This document shows, one piece after another, positions 1 to 8,640 of a DNA stretch of 24,986 bases. The stretch is from CAUZRD01 sp963582255 (GTDB taxonomy: Bacteria; Pseudomonadota; Alphaproteobacteria; Rhizobiales; TMED25): positions 1 to 24,986 of the forward strand of contig CAUZRD010000013.1 of NCBI GenBank assembly GCA_963582255.1. The letters are read 5' to 3'. Both the position numbers and the translations under genes were made by a program. Position 1 is the first letter of the stretch, and each line of letters opens with the position of its first letter. The notes below the pieces were generated by a model that was not told where the DNA came from, made no database searches, and saw only the letters and a program-made list of their open reading frames with translations.

Positions 1-792
1 TATATTATCGAGCAGCATTTCAAGGAGTTGGTTTGAGCCTTCAATTTCCTCGCGCGTTAGGCCAAATATTGGCTCAATAGTATAAGATTGGGCCTGGCCA
101 GCACGCAATGCTTCTTCACCGCATTTTAGCATAATTTCGCGCATCCCCGGAAGTTTCATCGCTTCATTTCCGTTGAGGCCAAGCATTGTCGATCCCGCAC
201 CCATAGCGTTAACAATCAACTTCATCCATTTAGCTGATTGGATGTTGTTGTTAAGCGAAACCTTTCCGACGTTGCGCAAGATTTCTTCAATCTCAGCCAG
301 ACGGACTTCCATCGATTGATCTAGTGCACCAATTCCAAACCACGTATGATCGCGCGTCAGGCTTCGCGTTACCTTGCCAGGCTCGAACATCTGCGAGGCG
401 AGTTCGACGACACAACCGATTGTTCGATGCTGACCAACGACTGCAGTTATGCTATCGGCCGTCATTCCGTTCTGCATGCCAACCACGATTGCATCGTTCG
501 CCAGGTAAGGCTTGATCAGTTCAGCTGCCCAGCGTGTGTCGTATGCTTTGAAACAGATGAGGACGATATCGAATTTTTTGTTGAGCGCGCAAAGATTGCA
601 GATGTGCTGAGCATCTACCTTAACGTGAAGTTCTTCATCCGGAAGAAAGATGTGGAGACCATCGAGACGTATGGCCTCAATATGATCCGGCCAAGGGTCA
701 ATCATTGTAACATTGAGACCAGCGTGGACGAGGTCCGCTGAGATGCAACTACCATTAGCTCCGGCACCTAGTACGGCAATCCTAGTCATCAT
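1..792 (-). CDS. Ketopantoate reductase (PanE/ApbA) family protein, 3' end cut by window edge
   Basis: The minus strand stays open from 792 to base 1 (264 codons, no stop), so the C-terminal part lies outside; family members are usually about 300-340 residues. The N-terminus has a Rossmann dinucleotide motif GAGANG (residues 10-15). FKAYDT (81-86), QNG (107-109) and SAKWMK (186-191) match the positions of the conserved lysine, asparagine and catalytic lysine of the 2-dehydropantoate 2-reductase family, which reduces ketopantoate to pantoate with NADPH for coenzyme A synthesis. Many family members act on other 2-oxo acids, so the substrate is open and no symbol is given. Two ATGs lie in tandem (792 and 789); an AGGAG ends 3 bases before the first and 6 before the second, favouring 789. 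The gene diverges from the Sel1 gene at 1044. Confidence 0.85.
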   Translation of the reverse strand, partial: MMTRIAVLGAGANGSCISADLVHAGLNVTMIDPWPDHIEAIRLDGLHIFLPDEELHVKVDAQHICNLCALNKKFDIVLICFKAYDTRWAAELIKPYLANDAIVVGMQNGMTADSITAVVGQHRTIGCVVELASQMFEPGKVTRSLTRDHTWFGIGALDQSMEVRLAEIEEILRNVGKVSLNNNIQSAKWMKLIVNAMGAGSTMLGLNGNEAMKLPGMREIMLKCGEEALRAGQAQSYTIEPIFGLTREEIEGSNQLLEMLLDNI

Positions 793-837
793 GCTCTCCT
801 GTTTTACATTAATACATACTATACCAAGCTGAGAATT

Positions 838-854
838 CAGATCAATTAGATCTG
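838..854. repeat. 6-bp perfect inverted repeat, possible operator
   Basis: CAGATC and GATCTG are separated by 5 bases, in the 251-base region between the divergent reductase and Sel1 genes. Size and position would suit a dimeric regulator, but a 6-bp repeat can occur by chance. No clear -35/-10 pair was found in this region. Confidence 0.25.
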
Positions 855-1043
855 TCGGCTTCATATGCCGTTGCCGCGGCTAACAATGATCAACGGTAAG
901 TAGCCACCGATGATGAGCCACCTTGCTGTCAGAAGTTATAGAGGTAGCTTAATTTTTTCAGGGTTGCCTGTCGTCTGTTACTAAAATCTGTGAAAATAGA
1001 CTGAAATATTGCATGGCATGGCAAAGTCTGCTTTGGAAGAAGG

Positions 1044-1817
1044 ATGGGTGTAAAACTCACCAATCTTGCATGGTCAATCGTTCTTTTGTCGCTGGTATGC
1101 GTGGATGCCTTTGCTCAGGACGAGACTAATAGACTGCGCGATAGCGCGCTACTTGCACTGCAGGATGGTGATCTGCCGACGGCAGCCAAGATGCTTGAAA
1201 AACTTGGAAACGAGGGTGTGTCGCAGGGCTACACAATGCTTGGGCAGATCAAGCGTGAACTCGGTGATTATCCAGATGCCGCACGTTGGTTTGAACGTGG
1301 TGCTAAGGATGGTGATGTGACAGCGATGCTCGAAGGTGGCGAAATTATTTCTAACCCGGTTTTTGGAATTAATGATGCTCGGCGGGCGTTCAGACTCTGG
1401 TTGGCGGCAGCCGAACGAGAATCATCGCGCGGCCAATATGAGGCTGGCCGTGCATTGATGGACGGATATGGCACGCGAGTAGATGTCGAAACTGGAGTAG
1501 ATTTTCTGGAAAAAGCGGCGAAGCAATGTCATGCGCAAGCTCAGCTTGACTATGCTCTGGCGCTTCGCAAAGGCAACGGACGCATTGCCAATGGTGAGGA
1601 GGCATTTGCCTGGATGATAGCAGTGGAGAGATCAAGCGAGAGTTGGGTAAAAGATGATATTGAAAGAATATCGACATTGCAGACCGAAATATCAGCCTAT
1701 ATGTCGAGTTCTCAAATTAAGAGTGCCCATTGTCTTGGCCTTGGTTTTATTTCCGAAGGGTGTGGTGGCGACGGTATTTTATATCAAATTGAACGCTGGC
1801 TGGTCTGTGAAAATTAG
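1044..1817 (+). CDS. Exported Sel1-like repeat protein
   Basis: The 257-residue protein starts with a typical signal peptide (basic start, hydrophobic core about residues 8-20, likely cleavage after AFA near residue 24), so it is predicted to be periplasmic. Residues about 30-200 form alpha-helical repeats of Sel1/TPR type: the patterns GY-ML-G, DY-DAARWFERGAKDGD, A-FRLWLAAAERESSRGQYEAGRAL--GYG and G--FLEKAAKQCHAQAQLDYALALRKGNG are seen in order. Such repeats mediate protein-protein contacts; no enzymatic role is visible. The C-terminal region (about 225-257) is outside the repeats and carries three cysteines, which might form disulfides in the periplasm. GGAAG just before the ATG at 1044 supports this start. 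It stands alone, convergent with secA, so context does not give a function. Confidence 0.75.
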   Translation: MGVKLTNLAWSIVLLSLVCVDAFAQDETNRLRDSALLALQDGDLPTAAKMLEKLGNEGVSQGYTMLGQIKRELGDYPDAARWFERGAKDGDVTAMLEGGEIISNPVFGINDARRAFRLWLAAAERESSRGQYEAGRALMDGYGTRVDVETGVDFLEKAAKQCHAQAQLDYALALRKGNGRIANGEEAFAWMIAVERSSESWVKDDIERISTLQTEISAYMSSSQIKSAHCLGLGFISEGCGGDGILYQIERWLVCEN

Positions 1818-1828
1818 TTGGCCAGTCA

Positions 1829-1846
1829 GATTTTCAGGATAAAATC
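1829..1846. terminator. Weak hairpin between convergent Sel1 gene and secA
   Basis: GATTTT and AAAATC pair with a 6-base loop in the 61 bases between the two convergent stop codons. The stem is AT-rich and lacks a clean run of T on either strand, so termination by it is only a possibility. Confidence 0.2.
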
Positions 1847-1878
1847 AGAAAACTATAGTAATTTAGGTCCGTGTTAGA

Positions 1879-4701
1879 TCAGGAAATCGCGCCATGACAA
1901 TACTTAAATTTGCGTCCCGAATTACATGGGCAGGCGGAATTACGTGAAACTTTACCCCAAGTGGCGGGATTGTTAGGGTCTATCTCTCTGGCGGTAGTCC
2001 GTGAGCGTAGTGGTGCAGCCCGGATGCTGTTAATCAATCCGGGGCTGTCGTCATAACCACCTGTGTCAGTACCCTGCTTCAGCGGGTCGGGTAAACTTTC
2101 TTTATATACAGACAAATCCTCCTCTTCATCGAGGCTTGGCTGTTTCTCCATGATTTCCACGCGCATAAGCTGAGCGGTCACAGCCTCGCGCAACTGCGCA
2201 AGTAGGGCCTCGAACAATGTGAAGGCTTCGGTTTTGTATTCGTTGAGTGGATCGCGCTGCGCATAGCCGCGAAGACCAACCACCTGACGTAAATGATCAA
2301 GAGTTGACAGGTGTTCGCGCCACAATGTGTCGAGCGTTTGCAATAGAACCGCTTTTTCCACTTGACGCATCGTGTCGGCTCCAAATCGCGATGTGCGTGC
2401 TGCCATCGCCGTGTCGGTAAGCGAGATCAGACGTTTTTGGATCTCCTGATCCGCAATGCCCTCTTCGCCGGCCCAATCCTTGATAGGCAGGTCAAGATTG
2501 AATGTTGTGAGAACCGCTTTCTGCAGTGTCTCGGTATCCCATTGTTCAGGATAGACGTTTTCGGGAATATGCTGGGCGACTAGCTCTTCTAATAGCTCGT
2601 GGCGCATATCAATGATGGTTTCTTGAACGTCGGATCCTTCCATCAACTCAATGCGTTGTTCAAAAATAACCTTCCGCTGATCATTCATCACATCATCATA
2701 TTTTAGGATGTTTTTGCGAATATCGAAATTACGTGCCTCGACCTTGGATTGGGCTTTTTCGAGCGCTTTATTCACCCATGGGTGAACGATTGCTTCACCC
2801 TCTTGGAGTCCTAGCCTTTGTAGCATTGAATCCATTCGCTCCGACCCGAATATCCGCATCAGATCGTCTTGTAGGCCGAGATAAAACAGCGATGTTCCAG
2901 GATCACCCTGTCGGCCTGATCGGCCGCGCAGCTGGTTATCTATTCGTCGGCTTTCGTGACGTTCAGTCCCCATTACGCACAGGCCACCGGCATCGATAGC
3001 CGTCGTTCTTGCGGTTTCAACCTCTTGTCTGATTCTGGCAATAGCTGCGTTTTTTATAGTATTGTCCTCGATGTCCGCAGTTTCCGCCGCGATGCGCATA
3101 TCCTCATTTCCGCCAAGTTGAATATCAGTGCCGCGGCCGGCCATATTGGTAGCAATCGTTACTGCTCCAGGAATACCCGCCTGGCCGATAATCTGCGCTT
3201 CTTGTTCATGGTATCGCGCATTCAGAACGGCAAACAGCTTGTTGTGTTTGCTGGTACCTACATTCTCGTAGAGGGCTGCGAATGCTTTCGGGTCTGAAAA
3301 ATTTATTAGTTTGAAGCCCTTGTTTTTAAGTGCTGCCGCCAGTGCCTCAGATTTCTCGATCGATGTGGTGCCAACTAGAACTGGTTGACCTCGCCCTTTA
3401 CAATCTTCGATTTGAGCTAGGATAGCTCCATATTTTTCTTCCGTTGTGCGGAATACCTGATCGTCCTCATCGATCCGCGTAACTGCCACATTTGTGGGCA
3501 CTTCAATTACGTCAAGCCCATAAATATCAAGAAATTCAGCCGATTCTGTCACCGCCGTACCGGTCATGCCTGCCAGCTTGTTATAGAGCCTAAAGTAGTT
3601 CTGATATGTAGTGGACGCGAGGGTCTGGTTTTCTGGCTGGATGGTGCAATTTTCTTTGGCTTCCAAGGCTTGATGAAGCCCGTCTGAATAGCGCCGTCCT
3701 TCCATCATTCGGCCGGTAAACTCGTCAATGATCATGACCTGATCATTGTTGACGATGTAATCTTTGTCCCGTTTGAACACTTTGTGGGCTTTTAAAGCCT
3801 GGTTCACGTGATGCACTAGCGTGACATTCTCCACATCGTAAAGAGTTTCGCCGCGCAGAAGATCGGCCTCGCGTAGTATCACCTCGATATGCTCGTTACC
3901 CTCGTCGGTCAGTGTAATTTGGCGAGCCTTCTCATCGATTTCATAGTCGATCTCAACCAGTAGGGGTATGAATTTGTCGACCGTGGTATAGAGGTCTGAC
4001 TTACCTTCGATAGCACCTGAAATAATCAATGGCGTGCGGGCTTCATCGATCAGAATGGAGTCTACTTCATCGACGATGGCAAACCTGTGTCCGCGCTGAA
4101 CCATATGCTCAAGATGATGCTTCATATTGTCGCGTAGATAATCGAATCCAAACTCATTATTGGTGCCGTAGGTTACATCACAGGCATATTGGTGGTGACG
4201 CTCCTCTTCCATCAGACCATGGACGATGCAGCCGACACTCATCCCAAGAAATTTGTAAACTTCGCCCATCCACTCAGCATCGCGCTTGGCTAGATAGTCG
4301 TTCACCGTGACAACATGTACGCCTTTGGCTTCCAACGCATTGAGATAGACAGCAAGGGTAGCTACAAGGGTTTTACCCTCGCCGGTTTTCATTTCTGAGA
4401 TTAAGCCCTCATGTAGCACCATGCCTCCGATTAGCTGTACATCGAAATGCCGTTGGCCCAGCGTGCGCTTGGCTCCCTCGCGAACGGTTGCAAATGCGGG
4501 CACTAGAATTTCATCCAGTGTTTTGCCCTCAGCCAGCTCGGTGCGCAGTTTGACTGTGCGTTCTCTTAACGCGTCATCGGAGAGAGCCTCAAGCTCTGGC
4601 TCAAGAGCATTGATTGCATCAACCTTCGGCTGATAAGTTTTCAGCCGGCGTTCATTTGGTGAGCCCAGCAATCCCGTTGCGATCTTGCCAAGATTAAACA
4701 T
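1879..4701 (-). CDS. secA: Protein translocase ATPase SecA
   Basis: This is the motor ATPase that pushes unfolded preproteins through the SecYEG channel; it is cytosolic and inner-membrane associated. The 940-residue length is normal. Visible landmarks: Walker A KTGEGKT (105-111), preceded by GGMVLHEGLISEM; DEVD (211-214), the DEAD-type Walker B; the downstream ARTPLIISG stretch; the NMAGRGTDI helicase motif; the GRSGRQGDPG motif; and a C-terminal zinc-binding SEC-C motif with C924, C926, C935 and H936, used for SecB and lipid contacts. The ATG at 4701 follows GAGGAA with good spacing. The gene diverges from a periplasmic parvulin gene, an arrangement common in alphaproteobacteria. It is complete with no missing key residues. 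Confidence 0.98.
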   Translation of the reverse strand: MFNLGKIATGLLGSPNERRLKTYQPKVDAINALEPELEALSDDALRERTVKLRTELAEGKTLDEILVPAFATVREGAKRTLGQRHFDVQLIGGMVLHEGLISEMKTGEGKTLVATLAVYLNALEAKGVHVVTVNDYLAKRDAEWMGEVYKFLGMSVGCIVHGLMEEERHHQYACDVTYGTNNEFGFDYLRDNMKHHLEHMVQRGHRFAIVDEVDSILIDEARTPLIISGAIEGKSDLYTTVDKFIPLLVEIDYEIDEKARQITLTDEGNEHIEVILREADLLRGETLYDVENVTLVHHVNQALKAHKVFKRDKDYIVNNDQVMIIDEFTGRMMEGRRYSDGLHQALEAKENCTIQPENQTLASTTYQNYFRLYNKLAGMTGTAVTESAEFLDIYGLDVIEVPTNVAVTRIDEDDQVFRTTEEKYGAILAQIEDCKGRGQPVLVGTTSIEKSEALAAALKNKGFKLINFSDPKAFAALYENVGTSKHNKLFAVLNARYHEQEAQIIGQAGIPGAVTIATNMAGRGTDIQLGGNEDMRIAAETADIEDNTIKNAAIARIRQEVETARTTAIDAGGLCVMGTERHESRRIDNQLRGRSGRQGDPGTSLFYLGLQDDLMRIFGSERMDSMLQRLGLQEGEAIVHPWVNKALEKAQSKVEARNFDIRKNILKYDDVMNDQRKVIFEQRIELMEGSDVQETIIDMRHELLEELVAQHIPENVYPEQWDTETLQKAVLTTFNLDLPIKDWAGEEGIADQEIQKRLISLTDTAMAARTSRFGADTMRQVEKAVLLQTLDTLWREHLSTLDHLRQVVGLRGYAQRDPLNEYKTEAFTLFEALLAQLREAVTAQLMRVEIMEKQPSLDEEEDLSVYKESLPDPLKQGTDTGGYDDSPGLINSIRAAPLRSRTTAREIDPNNPATWGKVSRNSACPCNSGRKFKYCHGAIS

Positions 4702-4778
4702 GAATTTCCTCTTGCCGTCGCGCGAAGTTATGATCCGATCCCAGTCCGGGTACTAACCCTAGAGTAGGACTTGCAGAC

Positions 4779-4806
4779 AGATAAGTCCGCTATCAATGAC
4801 TGTCAA
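4779..4806 (-). promoter_or_regulatory. Candidate sigma70 promoter for secA
   Basis: On the minus strand TTGACA (plus 4801-4806) is followed after 16 bases by TTATCT (plus 4779-4784), or after 17 by TATCTG. The site lies about 80 bases upstream of the secA start. A 6-bp inverted repeat, GGACTT/AAGTCC (4767-4772 and 4783-4788), overlaps the -10 box and might be an operator. Confidence 0.45.
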
Positions 4807-4922
4807 CGAGGGCAGAACAAATGCATACGTTGAATCTCATCATGAATGATAACAATAGACGCTTTGCTTTTTGACTTTTAAGTGCCTAGCGTTGCCGCGC
4901 TTGGCTGATAACGGAGATCTCA

Positions 4923-5765
4923 ATGTCGATACAAACACGTAACTTTGCTCTCGCAGTAGCTATCATTATTTTTGGTGCTCATATCCCTGTGTGGGCGCAA
5001 TCACTGCAAAAGACAGATGAAGTTCAAGAGGAGGATGTTTTTGCTATCGTTAATGGCTCTAATATTACTGGTCGCGATGTTTCGCTGGCTGCGGAGTCGA
5101 TGCGCAATGAGCTTGAAAATTTGCCCGAGCAGTATCGCTTGGTGGTTTTGATAAATGTCCTGATCAATCAACACCTATTTGCCAACGCGGCTAAAGACGC
5201 TGGTGTGGAACAAGATACTCGTTACGAAGAACGTCTCGCTTATCATACTCAAAAGTCGCTCCGCGACACCTACGTAGAAACGGTTTTGGCCGGACAAATC
5301 ACCGAATCTAATATTAAGAAACGATATGAGGCTGAGGTGGAAAAACTGCCAAAATCTGAGGAGGTTTGGGCAAGCCATGTTTTGGTAGGCACCGAAGCCG
5401 AAGCCAATGTAATTTTTAAGCTCGCCACCGGCGAGAGAGACTTTGCCGAACTGGCCCGAGAACATTCGACCGGTCCATCAGCTGAGAACGGAGGAGATCT
5501 TGACTATTTCACTGCCGAGCAGATGGTGGAGGAGTTTTCCAACGCTGCTTTTGCACTAAAGATCGGGGGGATATCTGATCCGGTCAAGACTAAATTTGGG
5601 TGGCATGTGATTAAACTGACAGACCGGCGTTTGCGTCCACCGCCCCCATTGGAGGTTGTTCGCGATCGTATGGAGGCTCTTCTTTTACGCGATTTCATCA
5701 AGGCTAAAACTGAAGAGTTGCGCAAGTCGGCTAATGTCACGATTGCTGGCGAAAAAATTGATTAG
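4923..5765 (+). CDS. Periplasmic parvulin-type peptidyl-prolyl cis-trans isomerase
   Basis: The 280-residue protein has a signal peptide (hydrophobic core about residues 8-22, likely cleavage after VWA at 25). A helical chaperone-like N-terminal region (about 35-140) precedes one PpiC/rotamase domain (about 148-236). That domain contains SHVLV, FAELAREHSTGPSAENGGDL, F--AAFAL-IG-ISDPV-T-FGWHVIKL, which are hallmarks of parvulins. It catalyses proline isomerisation and probably helps outer-membrane or secreted proteins fold after Sec export, like SurA, PpiD or the Rhizobiales Plp proteins. GGAG ending 7 bases before the ATG supports the start. It diverges from secA and is followed after 54 bases by argJ, the usual alphaproteobacterial order. 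The proline-rich stretch after the domain (RPPPPLE) is a linker to a short C-terminal helix. Confidence 0.9.
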   Translation: MSIQTRNFALAVAIIIFGAHIPVWAQSLQKTDEVQEEDVFAIVNGSNITGRDVSLAAESMRNELENLPEQYRLVVLINVLINQHLFANAAKDAGVEQDTRYEERLAYHTQKSLRDTYVETVLAGQITESNIKKRYEAEVEKLPKSEEVWASHVLVGTEAEANVIFKLATGERDFAELAREHSTGPSAENGGDLDYFTAEQMVEEFSNAAFALKIGGISDPVKTKFGWHVIKLTDRRLRPPPPLEVVRDRMEALLLRDFIKAKTEELRKSANVTIAGEKID

Positions 5766-5819
5766 GATGCCAAATAGGTACCCGTCGTTTGTCATCAATG
5801 TAATTTAAGGAAGAGCAAT

Positions 5820-7049
5820 ATGTCGGAGGTCTCACCACTCGCTCCGTCACTGATGCCTGATATGCCGGAAATTTTAGGGGTACGCATCGCATCCTGTGTG
5901 GCGGGGTTACGATATTCTGGACGCGCAGATCTAATGCTTGCAGAATGTGATTCTGGAACGTCGCTTGCGGGTACGTTCACCCGCTCTGCTTGCGCATCAG
6001 CTCCGGTTGAGTGGTGCCGAGAACGGCTTGGACAGGGATTGGCGCGTGCATTATTAGTCAATTCGGGAAACGCTAACGCGTTTACTGGCCGGCGTGGCGA
6101 ACTAAGCTGCGCGGCGATAGCTGAAGAAACTGCCAAATGTGTTGGCTGCCGGATTGATGAAGTGATGTTAGCTTCTACCGGTGTTATTGGCGAGGCACTC
6201 GATCCAGTGCCAGTGCAGAAAGCGGTCATCGCTCTAAGCCGAGACCTGACCCCTACGTCATGGCCTCAGGCTGCGTGCGCGATCATGACCACAGATACAT
6301 TTGCAAAATATGGAACTCGTAGTTGTGTCATCGATGGCTGCAAAGTGCGGATCAACGCCATTGCCAAGGGATCGGGAATGATTGCCCCAGATATGGCCAC
6401 CATGCTGGCATTCGTCTTCACCGACGCCCATATAGCCCCGGATATTTTACAGCATCTGCTAGCGGGTGCAGTTGATGCTAGCTTCAACGCTGTTACCGTG
6501 GACGGTGAAACTTCTACTAGTGATACCGTTTTGGCATTTGCCACCGGTAAGGCTGGCCACGACAGAATTACCCAGCGTGGTGATCGCCGACTAGGCAGTT
6601 TTCGCAAGGCATTATTTGAGCTTTTGAAAGAAATGGCACACCTCGTCGTGCGCGATGGCGAGGGAGCCTCAAAATTTGTTACCATTCACGTGAACGGCGC
6701 TAAGTCAAAAAAATCTGCTCGGCGTATTGCTCATTCGATTGCTAATTCTCCCTTGGTAAAGACAGCCATTGCCGGAGAAGATCCAAACTGGGGACGGGTT
6801 GTTATGGCGGTGGGTAAGGCTGGGGAACCAGCATTGCGCGATAAGCTTGCTATATGGTTTGGGCAAACGCGTGTTGCGGTGAACGGCGAGGTGGATCCCA
6901 ACTACCGCGAGAGTGATGTTGCATCGTATATGAAAAACTCGGAAATTGAAATTAGCGTTGATCTTGGATTGGGTCGGGGCCAGGATACTGTTTGGACTTG
7001 CGATCTAACCGATAGGTATATCGCCATAAACACAGATTACAGAAGTTAA
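5820..7049 (+). CDS. argJ: Bifunctional glutamate N-acetyltransferase / amino-acid acetyltransferase ArgJ
   Basis: ArgJ transfers the acetyl group of N-acetylornithine to glutamate, recycling acetyl groups in arginine biosynthesis; some members also use acetyl-CoA. The 409-residue length is normal. NSGNANAFTG (81-90) and KGSGMIAPDMATML (183-196) are family hallmarks. The precursor is known to cleave itself before the threonine of the ATML motif (T194 here), giving alpha and beta chains with that threonine as nucleophile. The C-terminal DLT-RYIAIN-DYRS ending is also typical, so the gene is full length. The start ATG is preceded by AAGGAAGAG. It lies between the parvulin and mutT genes on the same strand. 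Whether it is mono- or bifunctional cannot be told from the sequence. Confidence 0.96.
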   Translation: MSEVSPLAPSLMPDMPEILGVRIASCVAGLRYSGRADLMLAECDSGTSLAGTFTRSACASAPVEWCRERLGQGLARALLVNSGNANAFTGRRGELSCAAIAEETAKCVGCRIDEVMLASTGVIGEALDPVPVQKAVIALSRDLTPTSWPQAACAIMTTDTFAKYGTRSCVIDGCKVRINAIAKGSGMIAPDMATMLAFVFTDAHIAPDILQHLLAGAVDASFNAVTVDGETSTSDTVLAFATGKAGHDRITQRGDRRLGSFRKALFELLKEMAHLVVRDGEGASKFVTIHVNGAKSKKSARRIAHSIANSPLVKTAIAGEDPNWGRVVMAVGKAGEPALRDKLAIWFGQTRVAVNGEVDPNYRESDVASYMKNSEIEISVDLGLGRGQDTVWTCDLTDRYIAINTDYRS

Positions 7050-7059
7050 CAACCTTCTG
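7040..7059 (+). repeat. Small hairpin over the argJ stop codon
   Basis: CAGAAG and CTTCTG pair with an 8-base loop that contains the argJ TAA stop; mutT starts 21 bases further on. There is no T-run, so it looks more like an intercistronic hairpin than a terminator. It may be chance. Confidence 0.25.
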
Positions 7060-7080
7060 AAAATAACCCGCTAGGATAAT

Positions 7081-7497
7081 ATGAATCCCTCTCCCGCTTT
7101 AAAATTAGTTTTAGTCGTTGCCTGCGCCTTGATCGATATTGATGGCCGAGTATTACTTGCAAAACGGCCAGAAGGTAAAACATTAGCTGGAATGTGGGAA
7201 TTTCCCGGCGGCAAGATGGAAGCTGGAGAGACGCCAGAACGGGCGCTTATCCGTGAACTTTCTGAAGAACTAGCAATCGACGTTACCGAATCGTGCCTTG
7301 CACCCCTCACATTTGCTAGTCACCCTTACGATGACTTTCATCTTTTGATGGCCTTGTACGTTTGCCGTAAATGGTCTGGTTCGTTAAGGCCGATGGAAGG
7401 TCAGGAGATGCAGTGGGTGCGTGCCGCGCGACTGGGTGACTATGAAATGCCACCGGCGGATCGACCGCTGGTTGCGATGTTGCGCGATGTCCTTTAG
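7081..7497 (+). CDS. mutT: MutT-family Nudix hydrolase (8-oxo-dGTP diphosphatase)
   Basis: A small (138 residues) cytosolic Nudix enzyme. The Nudix box runs from G44 to I66: G, five residues, E50, seven residues, R58-E59-L60-x-E62-E63. The usual final glycine is alanine here (A65), a tolerated position. The preceding GMWEFPGGK and following beta strands are typical of MutT, which removes oxidised guanine nucleotides so they are not built into DNA. AGGAT 5-6 bases before the ATG is a fair ribosome site. It follows argJ by 31 bases, as in many alphaproteobacteria, and is probably co-transcribed with it. Nudix substrate assignment from sequence alone is uncertain, but size, motif spacing and neighbourhood all fit MutT. 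Confidence 0.88.
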   Translation: MNPSPALKLVLVVACALIDIDGRVLLAKRPEGKTLAGMWEFPGGKMEAGETPERALIRELSEELAIDVTESCLAPLTFASHPYDDFHLLMALYVCRKWSGSLRPMEGQEMQWVRAARLGDYEMPPADRPLVAMLRDVL

Positions 7498-7650
7498 CGG
7501 GGGAACTCTGATTGTGTGAGAAAAAATTAAGCACGAGCAAGACTAAATTCCACCGGCTAAGCTCCGACACTCTACTCGTTCTATTTTGTCGTGATAGATG
7601 CTGTTGGCCCTGTCATCCATGTGGAATCAAGTGCTGCTGTCATCCGTTGC

Positions 7651-8553
7651 CTAATCGGAACTGAACTCATTATTATTGAATATCCGTGTCAGACTGATCT
7701 CGGCTGAACCTGGTTTAAGAGGTTTTTGCTGACTCTTATGGGGATGCCACCCGGTTACTGTGACCAAGTCGAATGTAGCGCTTATCCGGCCGTCCTTGCC
7801 GGTGTGATGAGTTATATAAGAGGTAATTACTGATGTGATTAACGCCCTTGTCACGGGTGTTCTAGAGCGTTGCCAGAGCGTATTGGTTTCTCCCATCATC
7901 CGAAGATCGTGCATAAGATCGAGAGGGTGGTTGTAGTGCACCGTGAATCTATCAATATCGGCAACCGGTAGAGTGAAGCCGGCACGTTGCAAAAGTTGTC
8001 CAGCCTCTCGGACGCTAACGAACGGAATGACCCGTGGCGTCACCCCTCCCAGTATTTTTGTTTCGGCTTCGCCGAAGGCTGAGCGCAATTCACTAAGGGT
8101 CTCGCCGGCAAAAAAAGATCCGATAAAAAGCCCATCAGGTTTTAAAATGCGCTGGATCTGAATCAGCGTCCCCGGCAGATCATTTGCTGAATGTAAAGCG
8201 AGTGCACTGGAGACAAGATCGAATGATTTTGGCGCAAAACAGAGTACCTCCTCATCGATTACGAGCGAAGCTTCTCCGGATAACGGTGTGGCCCCAAAAA
8301 TCTGAGCGCAAATCGCAGCCTTCGTTTTACCAAGCTGTATCAAAGGCCCGGAGATCGCGCCTAATACAGAGGACATGTCGAGCATATCTGGAAAGTCACG
8401 GTTGATCTCGCAAATACGTTCGCAAATGTCGATGCTTGCCCGGTCTATAAGAAAATGGCTACCATTGACGCGCGCAGCGCGGGCGCGCCGTTGGCGTACA
8501 AGTGCACGGTCGAACAGCTGTTTTTGATCAAAGGGATCGGCGCTCTTGCTCAC
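7651..8553 (-). CDS. NDUFAF5/BioC-like SAM-dependent methyltransferase-fold protein
   Basis: The 300-residue protein resembles the mitochondrial complex I assembly factor NDUFAF5 along its length: an FDR-L-R-R-RAA start, NRDFPDMLD, FDLVSSALALH--NDLPG-L-QI-RILKPDGLFIG, an FFAGETL-ELR stretch, a VRE-GQLLQRAGF region, H-DLRMMGETN-LW and a final ISATFDLVTVTGW. NDUFAF5 hydroxylates an arginine of the complex I subunit NDUFS7, so a complex I assembly role is likely; a BioC-type role in biotin synthesis is less likely. The glycine-rich SAM motif I is unusual: LDMSSVLGA (about residues 58-66) replaces LDLGxxxG, so the first glycine is gone. A GTG at 8553 preceded by GGAG at 5 bases is the better start; a GTG at 8559 is an alternative. 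It is convergent with mutT. Confidence 0.8.
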   Translation of the reverse strand: MSKSADPFDQKQLFDRALVRQRRARAARVNGSHFLIDRASIDICERICEINRDFPDMLDMSSVLGAISGPLIQLGKTKAAICAQIFGATPLSGEASLVIDEEVLCFAPKSFDLVSSALALHSANDLPGTLIQIQRILKPDGLFIGSFFAGETLSELRSAFGEAETKILGGVTPRVIPFVSVREAGQLLQRAGFTLPVADIDRFTVHYNHPLDLMHDLRMMGETNTLWQRSRTPVTRALITSVITSYITHHTGKDGRISATFDLVTVTGWHPHKSQQKPLKPGSAEISLTRIFNNNEFSSD

Positions 8554-8640
8554 ATGCACTCCGATCTAGGTAATGGGATTGGCGATGACGTGGTCGTCTC
8601 ATCGTTGGTGTATATTGTCTGAGGGGTACACGAGATGGAT

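Noticed and set aside
324..741. Two plus-strand open frames of 63 and 131 codons
   Set aside because: They lie opposite the ketopantoate-reductase-family gene, which shows clear family motifs on the minus strand and is open to the window edge.
7610..7645. Direct repeat CTGTCATCC, two copies, between mutT and the NDUFAF5-like gene
   Set aside because: Nine bases only, with no associated gene or hairpin; expected by chance.
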